Positions 25,450 through 34,190 of a stretch of 64,000 nucleotides of DNA are shown piece by piece. Within the stretch, counting starts at the first letter, position 1. Each line of letters starts with the position of its first letter. Source of the stretch: Mesorhizobium huakuii. GTDB taxonomy: Bacteria > Pseudomonadota > Alphaproteobacteria > Rhizobiales > Rhizobiaceae. Position numbers and translations under genes: made by a program. The notes under the pieces were generated by a model. That model had not been told where the DNA came from. It searched no databases and was given only the letters and a program-made list of their open reading frames with translations. Where the stretch lies: positions 1 to 64,000 of the forward strand of contig NZ_BSNY01000018.1 of the NCBI RefSeq assembly GCF_030160235.1, given 5' to 3'.

Positions 25450-25650
25450 CCTCGAATCTCCATGCCGCCTTGGTTCATTCGGGCCCTGATGGTTTCCGCA
25501 GACCCGGTTTTCCGATTGTTGCTGAGCCGTTTCCTTTGCCATGCTGAAAAATCCCCGGCCGGGGTTCCTGCTGTCGTAACCAAACGTGGTTGGGGGGCAG
25601 TCCGGTTTCGTCAGCTTGTAAAGCGTAGGACGCACGTCGAGCGCCCGTCT

Positions 25651-25664
25651 GTTCAATATTGACC
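25651..25664. promoter_or_regulatory. second TCAATATTGA palindrome
   Basis: GTTCAATATTGACC differs at one base from the perfect palindrome at 25047. It lies upstream of the small minus-strand gene. The rest of 25543-25913 holds no supported gene, though it must carry the promoter of the ABC-F gene. Confidence 0.5.
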
Positions 25665-25913
25665 ACCCCGGCGCGGACAGTGTGGGACGATAGACTTTGC
25701 CTTTAGCCTTCGAGGACTTTCCGGCGATGAGCGCTGGCGCGTCTCGCGATCAGGCCTGTGCGGTCTGCTTCGGCGGTCGTCGAGGACAGGCACGAATTTC
25801 GCGGACAAGGCTACCAGTTCGCCTCGCCGTTCCTGACCGTGTTTCGGGCCTTGTACGGCCAACTGGCCCGCAAGGTCTTGCGAAGCGTTGATGTCCAGTG
25901 CAAAAGCGCGGCC

Positions 25914-27791
25914 ATGCTTGTAATCAACGACCTTTCGCTCCGCATGGCCGGGCGCCTGCTTCTCGACCACGCCTCGCTGACCTTGCCGGCCGGCACCAAG
26001 GCCGGCCTTGTCGGTCGCAACGGCACGGGCAAGACCACGCTGTTCAAGGCCATCACCGGAGACTTTCCCTCCGAGACCGGTTCGATCAGCCTGCCGAAGA
26101 ACACACGCATCGGCCAGGTCGCGCAGGAAGCGCCGGGAACCGAGGAGCCGCTGATCGAGATCGTGCTCAAGGCCGACCTCGAACGCACGGCGCTGCTCGA
26201 AGAGGAAAAGACGGCGACCGATCCGCACCGCATCGCCGACATCCACATGCGGCTGGCCGACATCGACGCGCATTCGGCCGAGTCCCGCGCGGCCACCATT
26301 CTCGCCGGCCTCGGCTTCGACGACGCGGCGCAGCGCCGGCCGGCCTCGTCCTTCTCCGGCGGCTGGCGCATGCGCGTGGCATTGGCCGCGGTGCTGTTTT
26401 CGGAGCCGGATCTGCTGCTGCTCGACGAGCCGACCAACTATCTCGACCTCGAAGGCACGCTGTGGCTGGAAAACTACGTGTCGAAATACCCGCACACCGT
26501 GCTTCTGATCTCGCACGATCGCGACCTGCTCAACCGCGCCGTCAACTCGATCGTTCATCTCGACCAGAAGAAGCTGACTTTCTGGCGCGGCGGCTACGAC
26601 CAGTTCGAGCGCCAGTACAGCGAGCAGAAGGAATTGCAGGAAAAAGGCCGCGTCAAACAGGAAGCCGCCCGCAAGCACATGGAGTCCTTCGTCGAGCGCT
26701 TCCGCGCCAAGGCGTCCAAGGCCAGACAGGCGCAGTCGCGCATCAAGGCTCTGGAAAAGATGAAGCCGATCGCGGCGATCGTGAACGATTCGGTGCGGCC
26801 GTTCTCATTTCCGGAACCGGTCAAGACCGTGGCCTCGCCGATCGTGGCGCTGAACAACGTCAATGTCGGCTATACCGAAGGCCAGCCGATCCTCAAGAAG
26901 ATGACGCTGCGCATCGATGCCGACGACCGCATCGCGCTGCTCGGCGCCAACGGCAACGGCAAGTCGACCTTCGCCAAATTGCTGTCGGGCAGGCTGAAAC
27001 AGGAGAGCGGCACGATGACGGTGGCGCCCGGGCTGAAGGTCGCGATCTTCGCCCAGCACCAGCTCGACGATCTCAGACCGGAGGAAAACGCCTATGAGCA
27101 TGTCCGCCGGCTGATGCCGGAGGCGCCGGAATCCAAGGTGCGCGGCCGCGTCGCCCAGTTCGGCCTGACGACCGAGAAGATGAACACGCCTGCGAAGGAC
27201 CTGTCCGGCGGCGAGAAGGCGCGGCTGTTGATGGGCCTGTCGGCCTTCGAGGGGCCGAACCTGTTCATCCTCGACGAACCGACCAACCATCTCGACATCG
27301 ACAGCCGTGAATCGCTGATCCATGCGCTCAACGAATTTCCCGGCGCTGTCATCCTGATCTCGCACGATCGCCATCTCCTGGAGGCGACCGCCGACCGGCT
27401 GTGGCTCGTCAAGGATGGCGCGGTCAATCCTTATGATGGCGATCTTGAGGACTACAAGACGCTGGTCACCGGCGTGTCCGGCGACCGCCGCGGCAAGCGC
27501 GAGGCCGACAAGGCGTCAAAAGCGGACCGCCGTCGCGATGCAGCCGCACGCCGCGCTGCCTTCGAACCGCTAGCCAAGGAAATCCGCGCCACCGAGGCGC
27601 TGATGGACCGACTGCGCAAGCGCATCGACGGCATCGAGGACGAACTGGCCAATCCGGCGATCTACGAAAAGGATCCCTCGACCGCGACCCGCCTGGCCAA
27701 GGAGCGCTCGCAGTTGGCGCAACAGCTTGCCGGCCACGAGGAAAAATGGCTGACCATGTCGGCCGAGTATGAGGAAGGCACGGCGGAGTAG
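25914..27791 (+). CDS. ABC-F family ATPase
   Basis: 625 aa from ATG 25914; the frame is open to 25758 but the family begins with MLVINDLSLRMAGR. Two ABC domains with no membrane part: Walker A GRNGTGKTT, signature SFSGGWRMR and LLLLDEPTNYLD in the first; GANGNGKST, DLSGGEKARLL and LFILDEPTNHLD in the second. The linker is rich in Lys/Arg (RFRAKASKARQAQSRIKAL), and a C-terminal coiled-coil extension (about residues 535-620) resembles Uup/YheS. ABC-F proteins act on ribosomes to relieve stalls. No antibiotic-resistance neighbour is present, so a housekeeping role is likelier. Confidence 0.93.
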   Translation: MLVINDLSLRMAGRLLLDHASLTLPAGTKAGLVGRNGTGKTTLFKAITGDFPSETGSISLPKNTRIGQVAQEAPGTEEPLIEIVLKADLERTALLEEEKTATDPHRIADIHMRLADIDAHSAESRAATILAGLGFDDAAQRRPASSFSGGWRMRVALAAVLFSEPDLLLLDEPTNYLDLEGTLWLENYVSKYPHTVLLISHDRDLLNRAVNSIVHLDQKKLTFWRGGYDQFERQYSEQKELQEKGRVKQEAARKHMESFVERFRAKASKARQAQSRIKALEKMKPIAAIVNDSVRPFSFPEPVKTVASPIVALNNVNVGYTEGQPILKKMTLRIDADDRIALLGANGNGKSTFAKLLSGRLKQESGTMTVAPGLKVAIFAQHQLDDLRPEENAYEHVRRLMPEAPESKVRGRVAQFGLTTEKMNTPAKDLSGGEKARLLMGLSAFEGPNLFILDEPTNHLDIDSRESLIHALNEFPGAVILISHDRHLLEATADRLWLVKDGAVNPYDGDLEDYKTLVTGVSGDRRGKREADKASKADRRRDAAARRAAFEPLAKEIRATEALMDRLRKRIDGIEDELANPAIYEKDPSTATRLAKERSQLAQQLAGHEEKWLTMSAEYEEGTAE

Positions 27792-27898
27792 GGGCGTTCT
27801 CCAGGGGGAGAAGGGGAAGCTGCCCCTACCGAGCGGTTCAATTCCGTCGGTAAATTAGGCGATGCGATGCGCGGGAAATAGCACTCTGAGAGCCATTG

Positions 27899-28096
27899 AT
27901 GTCCAAGGAATCATGGATCGAGGCCGGCAAGATACTGGCGGTTGACCTCAAAGCTGTCGTCAAATGCCCCGACTGTGGCGAGGCGGAACTGACGGTTTTC
28001 GACACTCCAGCAGGCGCAACCCATATCGAGCGGCACATGCGTTGTCCGGGATGCGGTGGCTACAATGCGCTCCTCAAGCGCATTGATGGTGTATAA
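27899..28096 (+). CDS. small zinc-ribbon protein
   Basis: 65 aa from ATG 27899 (a TTG just before it adds one residue). Two CxxC pairs (CPDC and CPGC) about 27 residues apart form a zinc ribbon. The arrangement VKCPDCGEAELTVFD...HMRCPGCGGYNALL is that of short nucleic-acid- or protein-binding ribbons. Its partner is unknown. It precedes the molybdopterin oxidoreductase by 43 bp but may be independent. Confidence 0.72.
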   Translation: MSKESWIEAGKILAVDLKAVVKCPDCGEAELTVFDTPAGATHIERHMRCPGCGGYNALLKRIDGV

Positions 28097-28139
28097 CTGG
28101 CCCTACACGCCACGTTCGGAACCAGCTAGACATGCCCCC

Positions 28140-30260
28140 ATGAACCAGCACGCCAAGCTTCGCATTGGCCATTCGGCCTGTCCGCATGATTGCCCGTCCA
28201 CCTGCGCGCTCGAGGTCGAGTTGCTCGACGGCAACCGCATTGGCCGCGTCCATGGCGCCAAGGCCAACACCTACACATCCGGGGTCGTCTGCGCCAAAGT
28301 CGCGCGCTATGCCGACCGTGTCCACCACCCCGACCGCTTGCTGAAGCCGCTGATCCGCGCCGGCGCCAAGGGCGACGGCGTCTGGCAGGAAGCGAGCTGG
28401 GAGGCGGCTCTCGACCTCGTGGCCGAAAAATTCATCGCGGCCGAGGCGAAATATGGCTCGGAGACGGTGTGGCCCTATTACTATGCCGGCACGATGGGGC
28501 TGGTGCAGCGCGACGGCATCGACCGGCTGCGCCATGCCAAGAAATATTCAGGCTTCTTCGGCTCGATCTGCACCAATCTCGCCTGGACCGGCTGGATGAT
28601 GGGGGCGGGCGCCTTGCGTGGGCCCGACCCGCGCGAAATGGCGAAATCCGACTGCGTGGTGATCTGGGGTACCAATGCCGTGGTCACCCAGGTCAATGTG
28701 ATGACCCATGCCATCAAGGCGCGCAAGGAACGCGGCGCTAAGATCGTCGTCGTCGACGTCTATGAAAACGCGACCATGAAGCAGGCCGACATGGGCCTTG
28801 TGCTGAAGCCTGGCACCGACGGCGCGCTGGCCTGCGCGGTCATGCATGTGCTGTTCAGGGAAGGCCTTGCCGACCGCGCCTATCTCGAAAAATACACCGA
28901 CGACCCGAAGGGCCTGGAAGCGCATCTTCGCACCCGAACCCCTGAATGGGCCGCCGAGATCACGGGTTTGTCGGTGATCGAGATCGAGGCCTTTGCCCGC
29001 CTCGTTGGCACGACCAGGAAAACCTATTTCCGCCTCGGCTACGGCTTTGCCCGCCAGCGCAACGGCGCCGTCAACATGCATGCCGCCTCCTGCATCGCCG
29101 CGGTCACCGGCAGCTGGCAGTATGAGGGCGGCGGCGCCTTCCATTCGAATTCCGGCATCTTCAAGCTCAACCAGGAGGTGCTGGAAGGCACCAGGATGCG
29201 CGATCCCTCGATCCGTTATCTCGACCATTCACGCATCGGCCCTGTGCTGACCGGCGCCAGCGACGCGCTCTATGGCGGGCCGCCGGTGACGGCGATGCTG
29301 ATCCAGAACACCAACCCGGTGAATGTCGCGCCCGAGCAGCGGCTGGTGAAACAGGGTTTTTTGCGCGACGACCTGTTTTCCTGCGTGCATGAGCAGTTCA
29401 TGACCGATACGGCCAGGCTTGCCGATGTCGTGCTGCCGGCGACGATGTTTCTCGAGCACGACGACGTCTACAAGGGCGGCGGCAACCAGCACATCACGCT
29501 GGGACCGAAGCTGATCGAGCCGCCGGAAGGTCCGCGCACCAACCATTTCGTCATCGAGCAGCTGGCCGAGCGCCTGGGGGTCGCCGACCGCCCGGGTTTC
29601 GGCCTCACCGAACAGCAACATATCGACATCATTCTCGGCAAGCGCGGACTGGGCGGCTTCGACAGCTTGAAAGAGCAGAAATGGGTTGATCTGCAGCCGG
29701 ATTTCGAGACCGCGCATTTCATCAAGGGGTTTGGTCATGCGGATGGGAAATTCCGCTTCCGCGCCGACTGGACCGGTCAGGCGGCTCCCAACCGGCCGCC
29801 GAAGAGCATGGGCCTGTTCGGGCCGGTTGAACGGCTGCCCGAGTTTCCCGACCATGTCGATCTGATCGAGGTGGCCGACGAGGCACATCCGTTCCGGCTG
29901 ACGACCTCGCCGGCGCGCAACTTCCTTAACTCGACCTTTGCCGAAACGCCGGTGTCGAAGGAAAAGGAAGGCAGGCCGGCACTGCTCCTGCATCCCGACG
30001 ATGCGGCCGACCTTGGGCTTGCCGACGGCGACCGTGTCGAGGTCGGCAACCAGCGCGGCGACCTGGTTCTGCACGCGAAATTCTTCGATGGCATCAAGCG
30101 CGGCGTGGTGATCGCCGAAGGCATCTGGCCGAATAGCGCGCATGAGCGCGGCGAGGGCATCAATGTGCTGACCGGCGCCGACGCGCCCGCGCCCTATGGC
30201 GGCGCTGCCTTCCACGACAACAAGGTCTGGCTGCGCAAGGCGGACGAACTGGCGGTCTAG
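28140..30260 (+). CDS. molybdopterin-dependent oxidoreductase (DMSO reductase family)
   Basis: 706 aa from ATG 28140. The N-terminal 4Fe-4S site has Cys at 14, 18, 22 and 51 (SACPHDCPSTC and VVCAK). Conserved MoCo regions follow (VVIWGTNAV, ALLLHPDDAADLGLADGD). No twin-arginine signal is seen, so the enzyme is probably cytoplasmic. The family transfers electrons or oxygen atoms to small substrates using bis-molybdopterin guanine dinucleotide; the substrate cannot be given. Cofactor synthesis genes moaD and moaE are 12 kb away. Confidence 0.88.
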   Translation: MNQHAKLRIGHSACPHDCPSTCALEVELLDGNRIGRVHGAKANTYTSGVVCAKVARYADRVHHPDRLLKPLIRAGAKGDGVWQEASWEAALDLVAEKFIAAEAKYGSETVWPYYYAGTMGLVQRDGIDRLRHAKKYSGFFGSICTNLAWTGWMMGAGALRGPDPREMAKSDCVVIWGTNAVVTQVNVMTHAIKARKERGAKIVVVDVYENATMKQADMGLVLKPGTDGALACAVMHVLFREGLADRAYLEKYTDDPKGLEAHLRTRTPEWAAEITGLSVIEIEAFARLVGTTRKTYFRLGYGFARQRNGAVNMHAASCIAAVTGSWQYEGGGAFHSNSGIFKLNQEVLEGTRMRDPSIRYLDHSRIGPVLTGASDALYGGPPVTAMLIQNTNPVNVAPEQRLVKQGFLRDDLFSCVHEQFMTDTARLADVVLPATMFLEHDDVYKGGGNQHITLGPKLIEPPEGPRTNHFVIEQLAERLGVADRPGFGLTEQQHIDIILGKRGLGGFDSLKEQKWVDLQPDFETAHFIKGFGHADGKFRFRADWTGQAAPNRPPKSMGLFGPVERLPEFPDHVDLIEVADEAHPFRLTTSPARNFLNSTFAETPVSKEKEGRPALLLHPDDAADLGLADGDRVEVGNQRGDLVLHAKFFDGIKRGVVIAEGIWPNSAHERGEGINVLTGADAPAPYGGAAFHDNKVWLRKADELAV

Positions 30261-30357
30261 CCGATCTCAATCCTTGGCAACTGGCCCAACCAGCAGAGGT
30301 CGCAACGGCCAACTCGCCCCGTTATTGAGGACGTTCTCTGCATCGGGGAGGATGTCG

Positions 30358-31161
30358 ATGACAGGCGCGATCTCGCTTCTGGGAATACCGCATGACGGGA
30401 ACTCGTCCTACCTGCGCGGCCCGGCCGAGGCGCCGGCGCTGATCAGGCGGGAGCTGCATTCCGATGCCCACAGCTCGTGGAGCGAAACCGGCTTCGATCT
30501 GACGGATCGCTTCCTCGACCATGGCGACATCGACTTTGCGGGCGGCGGCGACCCTTGGGAACGGATCGAAAGTGAGGTAGGACGCGCGCTGGATGCCGGC
30601 CATCCGCTGATCAGCCTGGGTGGCGACCACGCCATTGCCTGGCCGATCCTTCGTGCCGTGCGGCGGCGCCACCCCAGCCTGACGATCGTCCAGATCGATG
30701 CACACCCCGACATCTATCCTGCCTATCAGGGCAATTTGCGCTCGCACACCTCGTCCTTCGCCCGCATCATGGAGGAGCGGTTGGCCGACCGGCTGATCCA
30801 GATCGGCCTGCGCACCCTCAACGACGACCTTCGCGACCAGATCAGGCGCTTCGGCATCGAGGTGGTCGAGGCGCGCCATGTCAGCGAGGGCCTGCGGCTC
30901 GGCCTCACAACACCAGTCTATATCTCGATGGATCTCGACGGGCTCGACCCCGCCTTTGCACCCGGCGTCTCGCACCGCGAGCCGGGTGGGCTGTCGACCC
31001 GGCAGGTCATCAGCCTCATTCAAGGCATCGACCAGCCGATCGTGGCCGCCGACATTGTCGAATACAATCCGCGCCAGGATCTCTCCAACATGACGGCGCT
31101 TGTCGCCGCCAAGCTGACGAAAGAGATCGCCGGCATGATGCTGAAGACTACACAGGGATAG
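30358..31161 (+). CDS. ureohydrolase (arginase/agmatinase family)
   Basis: 267 aa from ATG 30358, with GGGGAGG 6 bp upstream (ATG 30352 sits directly on that site). All six Mn ligands of the family can be read: H91 (GGDH), D114, H116, D118 (DAHPDIY), and D192 and D194 (MDLDGLDP). The enzyme would hydrolyse a guanidino compound to an amine and urea. The DAHPD form resembles plant-type arginases more than E. coli agmatinase, so arginine, agmatine or another guanidine is possible. It follows the molybdenum enzyme but with an own ribosome site. Confidence 0.88.
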   Translation: MTGAISLLGIPHDGNSSYLRGPAEAPALIRRELHSDAHSSWSETGFDLTDRFLDHGDIDFAGGGDPWERIESEVGRALDAGHPLISLGGDHAIAWPILRAVRRRHPSLTIVQIDAHPDIYPAYQGNLRSHTSSFARIMEERLADRLIQIGLRTLNDDLRDQIRRFGIEVVEARHVSEGLRLGLTTPVYISMDLDGLDPAFAPGVSHREPGGLSTRQVISLIQGIDQPIVAADIVEYNPRQDLSNMTALVAAKLTKEIAGMMLKTTQG

Positions 31162-31173
31162 GCAGACCGCGGA

Positions 31174-32316
31174 TCACACCGGCAGGATTTCGGATGCCTT
31201 TTTCCGGTTCAGCCGGTGCCTTATGTCGTCGGCGATCGCCTGGGCTTCGATCCCGATCTCGCGCAGCAATCCGGTGACGGCATTGTGGAAACCGATGAGG
31301 TAGAGGCCGAGATCCGAAGCTTTGGGGGTAACGCCGCTGCGGTCCGGCTGGATGCCGGGTTCGAGGATTTTGGCATAGCCCGGCCGGTAGCCGGTGGCGA
31401 AGATGATCGCGTCGAATTCGCCGTGTTTGCCGTCGGCAAAACGCGCACCGCGTTGCGAAATCTCGGCGATATCGGGCGCAACCTTGATCGCGCCTTCGCG
31501 GATCTTGCCGATGGTGCCCACGTCGATCACCGGAATGCGTGACGCAATCGCGATCTGTTCCAGCAACCCCTGTCCCGGCCGTCTGAGCCCGTATTTTTCC
31601 AGCCTGCCCAGCACCAGGTCGAGAATGACCGGGAAAAGAAGATCGTTGAGGCGTCGTGGACCGAGGCGTGTCGCCATGCCGACCATCTGGATGGGCACGC
31701 CGAACAGTTCGCGCGGCACGATATGAACGCCGCCGCGCACGGAAATCGTCGGCTGTGCGCCATTTTCCACCAGATCGAGCGCAATCTCCGCACCGGTGTT
31801 GCCCATGCCGACGACGAGCACCGACTGACCGGCGAAAGGCGTGGCATTGCGATAGTCGGCGCTGTGCAGCGTCTTGCCGGCGAAGGTGTCGATGCCGGCA
31901 AATCCAGGCCGCAAGGGCTCGGCATTGTAGCCTGACGCAATCACCACATGCTTGGCGCGCAACGGGCCGGATGGCGCGTCCACACGCCAGCCGCGACCGT
32001 CCTGGGCAACCGCTTTCACCGTTTCTCCAAAGCGGGGCTTGAGGTCGAAGCGTTGCGCATAGGCATCGAGATAATCGACGAAGAGAGCGCGCGGCACATA
32101 GCGCGGATAGTGTTTGGGAAAGGGCACGAAGGGCAGCGACGAATAGCGCTTGGTCGTGTGCAGGTGGACGCGCTCGTAATGGCGTCGCCAGGCAGGCGCG
32201 GCCTGCTGCTCTTTTTCGAGGATGATGAAGTCGACGCCGGCCTGCCGCAGGCATGCGGCGACGGCAAGGCCCGCCGGCCCGGCACCGATGATCGCTACTG
32301 ATGTGGTGTCGTCCAA
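31174..32316 (-). CDS. flavin-containing monooxygenase-like oxidoreductase
   Basis: 380 aa. FAD site GAGPAGLA near residues 11-18, NADPH site GMGNTGAE in the middle, and ATGYRP near the end. Just before the second site FAGKTLHSADY fits the FMO identifier F-x-G-x3-H-x3-Y exactly. Such enzymes hydroxylate nitrogen or sulfur; plant YUCCA enzymes, which make auxin, share the layout. A role in auxin-like or amine oxidation is possible but not shown. It runs back to back with the ureohydrolase and next to an Lrp gene. Confidence 0.87.
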   Translation of the reverse strand: MDDTTSVAIIGAGPAGLAVAACLRQAGVDFIILEKEQQAAPAWRRHYERVHLHTTKRYSSLPFVPFPKHYPRYVPRALFVDYLDAYAQRFDLKPRFGETVKAVAQDGRGWRVDAPSGPLRAKHVVIASGYNAEPLRPGFAGIDTFAGKTLHSADYRNATPFAGQSVLVVGMGNTGAEIALDLVENGAQPTISVRGGVHIVPRELFGVPIQMVGMATRLGPRRLNDLLFPVILDLVLGRLEKYGLRRPGQGLLEQIAIASRIPVIDVGTIGKIREGAIKVAPDIAEISQRGARFADGKHGEFDAIIFATGYRPGYAKILEPGIQPDRSGVTPKASDLGLYLIGFHNAVTGLLREIGIEAQAIADDIRHRLNRKKASEILPV

Positions 32317-32396
32317 GTGCGCCTCCCGGCTCGATTCGCGTCTTTCAGAATGTCAAAAGCATGGCGGGGCGGACTGGAGCCTACCTGCCGGCAAGC

Positions 32397-32906
32397 TCAA
32401 TCCGGCAACGGCACCGTCAGCCCGACCTTGACGCGGTCCATGGCCACGAAGGTACGGAATTTCCGGACATTGTTGCTGCCGAAGAACAGTTTTCGCGTCA
32501 GCGCCTCATAGGCGCCCATGTCGGCCACGGTGATGACGAGGATGAAGTCGGCCTCGCCGGTGACGTAATAGCATTGCTGCACTTCAGGCGTTTGCGAGAA
32601 CTGCCGCTTGGCCGCGTCGATCAATTCGGTGCGCTCGCTCTCCAGTTCCACCTCGACGAAGATGGTGATGGGCTGGCCGACCGCCGAGGGTTCGATGATT
32701 GCCACATTGCTTGCAATGACGCCGGCCTGCTCCATGCGCTTGATGCGGCGCTGCACCGCCGGCGCCGACAGGTTCACCGCTTCGCCGATCAGCCGCTGCG
32801 GCGTCGTGTTGTCGCGCTGCAAGATGGCAAGGATGGCGAGATCGAAACTGTCGAGCGAGGGCGATGATGGAGGCAATGGCGGTATCCCGGTGAAACAAAC
32901 TTGCAT
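32397..32906 (-). CDS. Lrp/AsnC family transcriptional regulator
   Basis: 169 aa from ATG at 32906; longer frames upstream lie within the divergent gene. An AsnC-type helix-turn-helix (SFDLAILAILQRDNTTPQRLIGEAVNLSAPAVQRRIKRMEQAGVI) is followed by the RAM effector domain (YYVTGEADFILVI). Family members sense amino acids. It diverges from the dpaL operon across about 75 bp and is the likely regulator of that operon, responding to the amino acid to be degraded. Confidence 0.9.
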   Translation of the reverse strand: MQVCFTGIPPLPPSSPSLDSFDLAILAILQRDNTTPQRLIGEAVNLSAPAVQRRIKRMEQAGVIASNVAIIEPSAVGQPITIFVEVELESERTELIDAAKRQFSQTPEVQQCYYVTGEADFILVITVADMGAYEALTRKLFFGSNNVRKFRTFVAMDRVKVGLTVPLPD

Positions 32907-32981
32907 TTCGCAGGCCCAATTACAGCGCTCTTTGCGCCTGTCCTGCAATATGGTCTCGCTGACTGCCGAGGAGGCCGCCCA

Positions 32982-34190
32982 GTGTTCCTGCCCAATCGCA
33001 ATGCCTTGCATGGTAAGCCGCTTGATGCGGCCGATGCCGAAACCCTTGGGATTGCTGGCGCCGACACGGTCGAGCGCTTTCTCGCCCATCGCGACAATCA
33101 CGCGATGACACCGCTGCATGCGCTGCCGGCGCTGGCCAGGGAATCCGGAGTTGGTGCCATCCACGTCAAGGATGAGGGCTTTCGTCTCGGCCTGGGCAGC
33201 TTCAAGGCGCTGGGTGGCGCCTATGCCGTCTTCCGCCTTGTGCTGGAAGAGGCAGGCAAGCGCCTTGGCCGCCCCGTCGATGTCGAGGATCTCGATCGGG
33301 CCGATGTTCGCTCGGTCGCCGCGAAGATGACTTTTGCCTGCGCCACCGACGGCAATCACGGCCGATCGGTCGCGCAAGGCGCCGAGCTTGCCGGCGCCAG
33401 GGCCGTGATCTTTGTCCATGCCGGCGTCAGCGACGAGCGGATCTCGGCAATCGCCCGCTACGGCGCCGAGATGGTTCGCGTCGACGGCAATTATGACGAT
33501 TCGGTCAGGCAAGCGGCGCAGGTCGCGGCCGAGAAGGGCTGGACCGTGGTGTCGGATACGTCGTGGCCGGGCTATGAACGCATCCCCGGCCTGGTCATGC
33601 AGGGCTATACGGCGATCGTGCGCGAAGCGCTACGCCAGCTCATCGAACCGCCGACCCACGTCTTCGTCCAGGCCGGCGTCGGCGGAATTGCCGCCGCGGT
33701 GGCCGGCCATCTCGCCATTGTGCTCGGCGATGCCAGGCCGACCTTCATCGTCGTCGAGCCGGCACGCGCGGCCTGCATTGTCGCGGCTGCCGAGGCAGGG
33801 CATGTGGTCAAGGTGGCGCACGGCCAGCCGACAGTCATGGCCATGCTTGAATGCTATGAGGCGTCACGAGTCGCCTGGCGTGTGCTGGCGCGCGCCGCCG
33901 ATGCCTTCATGACCGTGGACGAGGACGACGCCGTCGCGGTGATGCGGCGGCTGGCCCGGCCATCCGGCGGCGATCCGCTGATCGTTGCCGGCGAGAGCGG
34001 CGGTGTCGGCCTTGCCGGACTGATCCGGGCGGTGGCCGAAAACAGGACCGATCTAGGCCTCGACGGCAAATCCCGCGTGCTGGTGATCAACACCGAAGGC
34101 GCCACCGACCCGCATCGCTATGCAGAACTGGTCGGCATGAGCCCGGCCGATGTGCTGGCCGGCAGGTTGGCTGCCGAGGCAACGCCATGA
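32982..34190 (+). CDS. dpaL: diaminopropionate ammonia-lyase
   Basis: 402 aa from GTG 32982, with GAGGAGG 8 bp upstream. The PLP enzyme splits 2,3-diaminopropionate to pyruvate and ammonia. N-terminal NRNALHGKPLDAADAETLGI is close to other DpaL proteins, the PLP lysine is in LGSFKALGGAYA, and ATDGNHGRSVA is the substrate loop. It begins an operon with two hydrolases (4-bp ATGA overlap to the next). The combination suggests that an N-acylated or carbamoylated diaminopropionate, or a related amino acid, is cleaved and then deaminated. Confidence 0.92.
   Translation: MFLPNRNALHGKPLDAADAETLGIAGADTVERFLAHRDNHAMTPLHALPALARESGVGAIHVKDEGFRLGLGSFKALGGAYAVFRLVLEEAGKRLGRPVDVEDLDRADVRSVAAKMTFACATDGNHGRSVAQGAELAGARAVIFVHAGVSDERISAIARYGAEMVRVDGNYDDSVRQAAQVAAEKGWTVVSDTSWPGYERIPGLVMQGYTAIVREALRQLIEPPTHVFVQAGVGGIAAAVAGHLAIVLGDARPTFIVVEPARAACIVAAAEAGHVVKVAHGQPTVMAMLECYEASRVAWRVLARAADAFMTVDEDDAVAVMRRLARPSGGDPLIVAGESGGVGLAGLIRAVAENRTDLGLDGKSRVLVINTEGATDPHRYAELVGMSPADVLAGRLAAEATP

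Noticed and set aside
25653-26678. 341-codon minus-strand frame opposite the ABC-F gene
   Set aside because: Leu/Arg/Gln-rich antisense of a confident gene, no motifs.
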